Of a stretch of DNA of 64,000 nucleotides, positions 57,605 through 64,000 are shown one piece after another. The stretch is from Manduca sexta (Eukaryota > Arthropoda > Insecta > Lepidoptera > Sphingidae). Under the pieces are notes generated by a model that did not search any database, was not told the origin of the DNA, and saw only the letters and a program-made list of their open reading frames with translations. Where the stretch lies: the NCBI RefSeq assembly GCF_014839805.1, contig NC_051129.1, positions 11,226,920 to 11,290,919 of the forward strand, given 5' to 3'. Both the position numbers and the translations under genes were made by a program. Numbering within the stretch: position 1 is the first letter of the stretch; each line of letters begins with the position of its first letter.

Positions 57605-60485
57605 TTATTCCAAATTGTCCGCAGCAAGGCTTGGTTGTATTTGTTTTTTTTTCTTCAGTACTCTCATATGCCTGAACGATTTCAAATGTATTGCATATAC
57701 ATTGTCTCCTATCATAACTCTATTGCATACTTCACAGTAATTGTAAGAATTTCCGTCGATTTTCTTTTTTTCTTCGTCTATCGTCACCGTGGCCGTTGTA
57801 TAATCACAAGGAGTGCCGTTCATATAGCTATCTATGATGTGGATAGCTTTCTTTGTTACGAGTTCGTCCCATAGAGTTAAATCTGTCGTATCCAGCTCGT
57901 AGATTGGTGGAATCTGAAATAAATAAAATAATGCATTTATGAGACAAATATATATTATCTTAACTTTGGAAAGATTGCATCGTTGCATTTTTAATATAAG
58001 AAATAAAAATATTGGTAAAAGTTGATTACAGCGCCATCTATTCTATTAAGGAAATAACATTTGCATATTTGTTTAAATATAAATCTTTAAAATATTACCA
58101 CAAAATGAAACCGCTACTCGACAACAGATGTCACTATATTTAGCTCTTGGAGTTACAGTGGCGCCACAACGGAAACTTTTTAAACGTTTCCCATGTTTCC
58201 CATCAAATTAATCATAAATCAATAATGACTCTTCGCAATATAGGCACATAATGACAAGAAGATATATAATTACGAATGAACAATAAAAACTTGGAGTACC
58301 ATGTGAAACGTTCACTTTTATTACGATTTACGAACGTAACATAAAATATATGCGCAATAAACTAATAACACGCAATACTGTGATCTGATATCGCTCATTT
58401 GATCTATCGACTGTTTGCGTATGGAGGACGGTGAATTATGGAGGTTTTTATGTCTTATAGCTCTTTTTGTCTCGATATATTTCTGTTCGCAACGTTGATA
58501 CATAAAAATATTGGATCATTCGTTATATGCTTTAGTTTTTATCGCTGCAATATATCTTGGGCAACGTTTCTTTAAATTGCAATTAATTGAAGATGGAAAA
58601 TGGAAAGTAATTTTATAACCAATATGAGGATACAATTAATTTTATCACTTGAAATATTGACTACTTATTACATAAATATGAAACAATCCTGCAATATATC
58701 GAAAGATAATCATAATTTACATTAAACTATAATAAAACAATATAAGCATGGGATAATATTATAAGTCCTATATTTAACTATATTACAGTGGTTAAACCAT
58801 TTTTTCTTACATCTTTTCCGATATATTTCATTTGAATTCATGAGAACTATTTTTAAAAGGGTCTGGTTTTTAATCACGATTTTGTCTATTTCGGTCGTTA
58901 CGTACAGGTGTGCACCGCTGTGTTTTAGTTAGAACATTATCTAATATCTATACTAATATAACAGAAAACATTTGTAACTTTATTTGTTTGTAGTGGCTAA
59001 TCTCTGGAACTACTGAACCGATTTAGAAAATTCTTTCACTAATAGGAAGCTACATTACTCTTTATGCCATAGACTACTTTTTATCTCAGGAAAATATTTA
59101 TCCCGGCAAAATGTTATCACGCGGGCGGAGCCGCGGGCAAAAGCTAGTAGACAATATAATCGCTGGGAATTAAGAGATTTAACAAATGCAGCTCCTAGTG
59201 TGGAATAGGACTTTGTAATTCAAATTTCTGTATATTGCTTCTGTTACGGGCAGCCGCGTCGCTGACCACCAGGCTAGCATCATATTCATGCGATGGATAA
59301 AATTAATCCGATTAGAATAAAAATAGGCTGCTTATTAAAAGGTGGACACACATCTGCCTCAGATCTTACGTTAGAGTATTGTATCTTTATTGATATCGTG
59401 TTGAGTAATCTCATATTAAGTATTTAATGCACATTAAACGCATACTTGGAATGAATTTAAGCCTTTAAAACTAAGCAGCTAGTTAATCGATACAATAATG
59501 TTGCTTTATACTGTAAGAATTACGATTGTATCATTTTTGTTTAGAACTGACCTCACACAACGGTGTGGTATCTACTTGATACTTTGGGTCCAATTCAGAC
59601 TTGAAATATATACAGATCATACAAAGAATTAATTTGTTTCTGTTAACGGTGCGGGTTGTTCGAGACCGTGATCGTTGGTGCGTACTTTGGGAGGCCTACG
59701 TTCAGCAGTGGGTGGCGACAGGCTGACTGATTGAACCCCGGTGTTAGGTATCCGGAACCTTCCAGAAAGCGACTACCGCAAGAATTTGGTCCATGTGCCG
59801 ATGTACTCGGCCCGGCGATTGTGCGATGGTTCGAGCTCTTTATAATCTGTACGACTTACCGCTGATTTATAAGACCAGTGATGGCAAACCAAATTCGCAT
59901 TAAAACAAGCAAGGATTAATATCTTATGCCCCCCTTTTCGAGGCAATTCTTGTGCGGTCGGTCTTCACACCGAGTGCTCGCCCATGAAAAGGGGGGACAT
60001 TTGTCGCGGCCCCAGGCACACAGTTAAATGTGTATACGTCATTGTTGCCAATTCACATTGCGGCCTGTAAGAGCTCGCGAACAGTTCGTAGCCTTCTGCC
60101 CTCATCCCATCTAGGAGATTTCCTTATCCTTCACACTTCCTTCCCAGCTATCCTCTCCCATCTTTCCATCAGGACTTTGCAGTCGCTAAGCCAGGGGATT
60201 TTAGTATCCCATTCGCGGGTTTTCCCCGGTGGTGATTGCAGGGTTCGAAATCCAAAAAAAAGTTTTTAACTTACTTCTCTCGCGGGGTGTTCCAAAAACC
60301 TTCCTCGAACCATTTTGGTCTGTCGTCTCGCGTACCGCCTTGTAGCTAGCTTCATACATTTTATGCTCTGTTCCAATAACTTCTGACCTGTCTCGCTGTT
60401 TCTTTCTTCTTCGGAAAGCATGAGGTAGTTGTGAAATTCTTTGAATCCTAGAGTTTGGAATATGCCCTTTGTGTAGTCCGGTGGC
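57605..60485 (-). CDS. TRIT1: tRNA dimethylallyltransferase, last two exons
   Basis: Transfers an isopentenyl group to A37 of certain cytosolic and mitochondrial tRNAs. Exon 60485-60275 (70 codons) carries DYTKGIFQTLGFKEFHNYL and the basic run TRRYARRQTKMVRGRF, both signatures of the MiaA/TRIT1 family. The last exon 57913-57605 begins IPPIYELD and ends in the matrin-type zinc finger CEVCNRVMIGDNVYAIHLKS (C-x2-C, H-x5-H) that eukaryotic TRIT1 enzymes have after the catalytic domain. Both intron ends are canonical (GAA|GTAAGT; TTTCAG|ATT) and the join is in frame. The catalytic N-terminal half, with the ATP-binding loop, must lie beyond the window or in exons I could not recognise. The 2.36-kb intron is packed with repeats. 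Confidence 0.92.
58947..59147 (+). mobile_element. Short Helitron F inside the TRIT1 intron
   Basis: 201 bp: TCTATACTAATATAACAG at the 5' end, CTAG at 59144-59147, hairpin CGCGGGCGGAGCCGCGGG before it, A and T flanks. No tandem monomers. It shares the ends of B, D and E but has a different body (CTAATCTCTGGAACTACTGA). Confidence 0.85.
59650..59726 (+). mobile_element. 3' end of a LINE ORF
   Basis: Frame 59658-59726 reads WCVLWEAYVQQWVATG and stop, a C-terminus often seen in lepidopteran retrotransposon ORFs. A more decayed cousin is at 26010-26065 (CTACATTCAGCAGTGTATGG). Only the tail survives. Confidence 0.6.
59940..60265. repeat. Retroelement-like repeat next to the TRIT1 donor
   Basis: Same family as 43350-43775 and same direction. 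Its A-rich end (CCAAAAAAAAGTTTTT) stops about 4 nt from the TRIT1 splice donor on the opposite strand. Confidence 0.65.
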
Positions 60486-60923
60486 CTGTAAAAGATTATT
60501 TGGTGAATTAGACTGGTTTGATAGTTATAGCATAATAAGAATGTGGTTAGTTTCGTATAAGTATTATCTTCACTGATAGAAAATACAGAGTTAGAATTAA
60601 AGGTTCATTGCCGACTTAGCAAAGGCATGTGTCCCGTCGTCCCATTGGTAATACAAATCTTTTTCAGTAACTATAAATAAGTTTTTTGTGGGGGAGTACA
60701 TTACTCCCGAGTGCCAGAACCATTATTTTATTCGGGAAACGTACTTTTAGCTCCGGAACAGACCTTTAGCTCCATAAAGGCTTTATCCCAGGAATGGCCC
60801 TTATAGCAGACTGATCCGCAAATGAACCTGGTTCAACATAATTCAAACGGGCCGATATTTGACTATAGGAGTTGTAATCGCCGCCAGTTTTTGCCCCTAC
60901 GGTTAGTCGTGGAGTACACTTAC

Positions 60924-61078
60924 ATAACGAGATCGGTTCGTTTACCTCTTGATACGTCGGTTTTATATAAAAAAGCTTTATCCATGTACAAATAGCAACT
61001 AAGGATGAGTCTCATATTGTTTTCGGGGTTCAAGAAGGTGGTAACATCAAATTTATAAAACTGCACGTCCGATTTAAA
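60924..61078 (-). other. Possible upstream exon, phase-compatible with TRIT1
   Basis: A minus-strand open segment ends at a good donor (TTAT|GTAAGT) that leaves two bases, exactly what the TRIT1 exon at 60485 needs. The peptide (FLNPENNMRLILSCYLYMDK) does not look like TRIT1 and I do not recognise it. Helitron G begins 5 bp beyond its putative acceptor, so the original upstream sequence is interrupted. It may be chance. Confidence 0.2.
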
Positions 61079-61082
61079 CTTT

Positions 61083-61283
61083 TCTATACTAATATATAAG
61101 GCTGAGGTTTGTGTGCTTGAACGCGCTAAACTCACTACTAACCGATATTGATTTTTTTCACTAATAGAAAGCTACATTACTCCTGTGTGGTATTGGCTAC
61201 ATTTTATCCCGGGAAAATATAAATCGGTGGTTTTATCCTGGAAATACTTGTCCACGTGGGAGCCGCGACCAAAATTTTGTAGG
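61083..61283 (+). mobile_element. Degenerate short Helitron G
   Basis: Starts TCTATACTAATATATAAGG and follows element F (GAACGCGCTAAACTCACTAC, CACTAATAGAAAGCTACATT). The 3' hairpin is eroded (GTGGGAGCCGCGACC) and the final CTAG is changed. Confidence 0.7.
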
Positions 61284-61357
61284 ATAAATTTTGGAAAATG
61301 TTTTTAGTACACAGAGTTTATTTACAAAATTTCGTACTTCCAGATTTGTTAGCAGAT

Positions 61358-61440
61358 GGTGGTAGGTCTTTCGTATGCGAGACTGTATTGTGTTTACCAT
61401 CAGGCCATCGACATGAATGTGTCGTCATTTAACTTCAATT
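61358..61440. repeat. Short fragment of the GTAGGTCTCT retroelement family
   Basis: GGTGGTAGGTCTTTCGTATG and TTTACCATCAGGCCATCGAC; the middle of the element is missing. Confidence 0.55.
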
Positions 61441-62589
61441 AAAAATATCTCACACTTGTCAGCGAGGGTAAACGACTTCATTAGGTCGAAAATTGCTCTG
61501 GCACTAATAAACATGACGAATGAAAGTCAAGAATGCCGAAAATGCCTCATAACAGTCCTTACGCTGTACTTCGAGCTTAAAAATATAAGTCAACTCCAAC
61601 ATAAACACTTATAAATTAGACACAGTATGTAGGTACTTATTTATTTTTTAACACATCTCTCTTTCCAAATTATAATATCATCAATGCCTAACAAAAGTGA
61701 TTACTGGTTACATTATCTTATTTTATATGCGACCTATCATTACAAATCCGTATTAACATGCACACAGCGCGGCCGACAATCTTCACGATCCTGTTAATAT
61801 AGTCCAATTATCTCTTAGCAAATTATCATCAAAATCAGTTTATGTAATACGTGATTGTGTTACAAACGGACATTGACGCCCTACCCTCCATATTTATGTG
61901 TGTGTGTGACACGGGAGTACGCTGCGGTCGGCAATAGCTACCGGGCTGCGCATGCGCTCTCTTTCAAAACATACGCGATCGAGGTGTCTTGATACTTAAA
62001 ATTATTGTCCTTTACGGAACGGATGATAAAGCTGGCCTTTACACTAATTAAAAAAATATTATTTAGATTTGGATTTTTCTTGTTCGATTTGCCCGATATG
62101 CTTTATGGTTCCTGGTACCCAAGACTCCTCTTAATGAGGGAATAGGACCATGGGAGTGTAAGTTGACTTCATTTATAATTAGTTAGGAAGTAGATGTACT
62201 TTTTTCTTAATTAAATATACAGGTATGTTAATTCAAGTGAGCAAAACTAATTGACATTCTGTCGTATTAGTTGTACATGAATTTCCTTTTTGAACTTGAC
62301 ACGAAATATTATAATACAAAAAAATGATTTCCGTTTGTTTACCACTAACTAATTTGCTAATCAATGCGTTTTTTATATGTAAAATTTCTAGATTATTACA
62401 TCTGCTTACCCTTCAGGGAATTAGTATTATATAGATAAAGGTAAGTAGTAAGTTGCGTATTGACTCGTAATTTCTCTGGATACTAGATGGAGATGGTTGT
62501 TGAACTAATAAGACTGCCGGTGGCATCTAAATCATATTTCAGATGTAGCTTTCGTGAGGCTACTTCTCAAGCTTGTACTGCTATCACCA
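61441..62589. other. Intergenic, nothing recognised
   Basis: AT-rich with a short TG microsatellite near 61895-61907. No exon recognised on either strand. Confidence 0.4.
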
Positions 62590-62790
62590 GCTGCTAATTT
62601 TTCCTTTTTTTGTAAAGTACATCGTTGCCAACAAGCAAGTGGGTCTTTTATTGCTACCGAAGGTAGACGAGCTAACGGCCCACCTGATGGTAAGTGGTTA
62701 CCGTTGCCGATGGTCATCGGCAGTGCCAGCCAAGCCGCTGCCTACCGTTAAAACCTTTTTTAAACCTCGTTTGAAGAAGGATAAGCCATA
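62590..62790. repeat. Retroelement fragment, related to 13373-13490
   Basis: CCCACCTGATGGTAAGTGGT, GCCAGCCAAGCCGCTGCCTA and an A/T-rich end. The overlapping open frames on both strands in this stretch come from the repeat. Confidence 0.6.
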
Positions 62791-63165
62791 ACGCCGAGGA
62801 AACACCGTGGGAGATAGTTCTTAATTCAGCAAGTTCTTCAGTTCTTCCATGTGATGGTAAGTGATTATTGCTGTCCATAGAAATCCATTATACCAAACGA
62901 TTCGTCGACGCGTTGCCGGCATTTTTTGGAACAAATGTTAGGAGAACGTTGATGTTAATCGACATTGTTTAGGATTATTTGGTGTATATCAAACTGTGAT
63001 TTTAATGAAGCAGACTTTGGTTATGATGATTGTTTGCAGTAGAGTAGAGTCTGATTGTAATCACAGGCAGTTTTTATAGAGTTTACATATTTCTACATTT
63101 GCAATGAATTAACAAATGTTAACACAAGACTAATCTATTGAATTCACTCTTTAAATAAAGACTAT
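62791..63165. other. Intergenic, nothing recognised
   Basis: No open frame, repeat or motif that I can support. Confidence 0.4.
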
Positions 63166-63425
63166 CCCCCTTATTCATAAACGTTTTTTATCTTAGGACG
63201 GAGTAAAGCTGTGATAACAAGCCTGTTTCTCAGTGCCCAACGGCACCGAGAAATAGACATAGGGCCGTTGTGATTGGTTATTATTGTTGTATTTCAATAT
63301 TAGCCAATCACAATGGCCCTATGTCTACGCACTGCGAAGACTGCCATGCCGTCAGCACTGAGAAACAGACTTGTTATCACAGCCTTACTCGGTCGTTAGA
63401 TAAAAAACGTCTATGAATAAGGGGG
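63166..63425. mobile_element. Complete foldback MITE
   Basis: 260 bp. Outer inverted ends CCCCCTTATTCATAAACG / CGTCTATGAATAAGGGGG, second arms GCTGTGATAACAAGCCTG / CAGACTTGTTATCACAGC, third arms GGGCCGTTGTGATTGG / CCAATCACAATGGCCC around a short AT centre. No ORF. Best copy of the family also at 5046, 10136 and (solo end) 20545. Confidence 0.88.
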
Positions 63426-64000
63426 TAAGTCTTTTCAAATATTTTTCAAGTCTCATGAGCTTTAAGACGCTTATGAGGATTAAAAGGAGGATTTAACTTA
63501 TACATTTTGTGTAGCAAAAGGTTAATAAACGATTGAACCAGATAATAATTAGTCATTGTCCATGAACATTTAGAATGTCAGACGATGAGACGCTTCCTAT
63601 CCGCAACCAACCGCCAGGGGGTGAGAAATGAGGGCGTCTCTTTTATAAATTGCTGAAACTCATTTAAGTTTCTATTCATTTTTCCCGAAATAAATAGAAT
63701 AATTTGTGTAGAGTTTATAAAACAATTCTGTGCCGTTTAGAGAATAAAATAAAAAAATGACAATAATTGACAAAATAATTTTGTTTTCGAATGTGTTTTG
63801 TTGATTTATTTATTATTATTGACTGAATACGTCCATTAAGGGAAATCAGTGAATCAAATTCCACCCTGTATAGAATCAGGTCTATTCTCTTTGCAGGGGT
63901 AGGCACAATTTCTCAAACTCCCCTTAATCTGAAATCTTTAATTATTCTCACTTCGACTTTTACTGTCTTAAAAGCCTCAAGAGTGCCACAGAAAAGCCAA
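63426..64000. other. Intergenic, nothing recognised
   Basis: AT-rich; the minus-strand frame at 63715-63906 has no recognisable feature. Confidence 0.4.

Noticed and set aside
57605..57874. Plus-strand frames over the TRIT1 last exon
   Set aside because: They are antisense shadows of the TRIT1 coding sequence.
62532..62791. Overlapping frames on both strands
   Set aside because: They fall in a retroelement fragment and have no recognisable domain.

Overview
The window is nuclear DNA from an insect, almost certainly a moth or butterfly. It is AT-rich, its genes are split by GT-AG introns, and it carries many Helitrons whose 3' end is the GC-rich hairpin plus CTAG that is common in Lepidoptera. 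It also holds a tRNA-derived SINE, a decayed Jockey/CR1-type LINE and several MITE families. I cannot name the species.

Layout. (1) 1-10960: no gene is recognised. A block of about 4.6-4.7 kb is present twice (1134-5877 and 6378-10960) on either side of exactly 500 Ns. Contig end equals contig start, so this looks like an unmerged assembly overlap and not a biological duplication. (2) 11-36.5 kb: an array of fatty acyl-CoA reductase (FAR) units on the + strand. FAR-1 (13078-18125) has ten coding exons but a damaged exon-8 donor. A relic unit (about 24.3-26.8 kb) keeps a frameshifted exon 1. FAR-2 (28924-34761) is intact at 528 codons with identical phases at all nine introns. Non-coding segments before and after the genes are also shared, so whole segments were duplicated. 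The space between the units is filled by Helitrons with internal arrays of an exact 123-bp monomer. (3) 36.5-47.7 kb: no gene is recognised; it holds another 123-bp-array Helitron, a SINE and a 5'-truncated LINE. (4) 47.7-50 kb: a compact housekeeping locus. The first two coding exons of an FBXO25/32-type F-box gene (- strand) face COA3 and TFB1M (+ strand). COA3 and TFB1M share one base (TAATG), matching the bicistronic CCDC56/mtTFB1 arrangement known from Drosophila. (5) 50-56.4 kb: a duplicated block of about 1.8 kb, each copy with a minus-strand ORF that resembles the DNA-binding half of a Tc1/mariner-like transposase and has no catalytic domain. The second copy is fused at a short microhomology to a piece of TRIT1. 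A decayed SWIM/YqaJ ORF lies beside the first copy. (6) 57.6-60.5 kb: the last two exons of the tRNA dimethylallyltransferase TRIT1 (- strand), with a repeat-filled intron. (7) 60.5-64 kb: repeats, including a complete foldback MITE.

The COA3, TFB1M and TRIT1 products act in mitochondria or tRNA modification, while the FARs make fatty alcohols for wax, lipid or pheromone pathways. I see no functional link between the two sets beyond proximity. The most novel-looking items are the periodic 123-bp Helitron arrays, the paired HTH-only ORFs with acidic tails, the TRIT1/TFB1M-flank chimera, and the FAR-1 splice-site lesion beside an intact paralogue.
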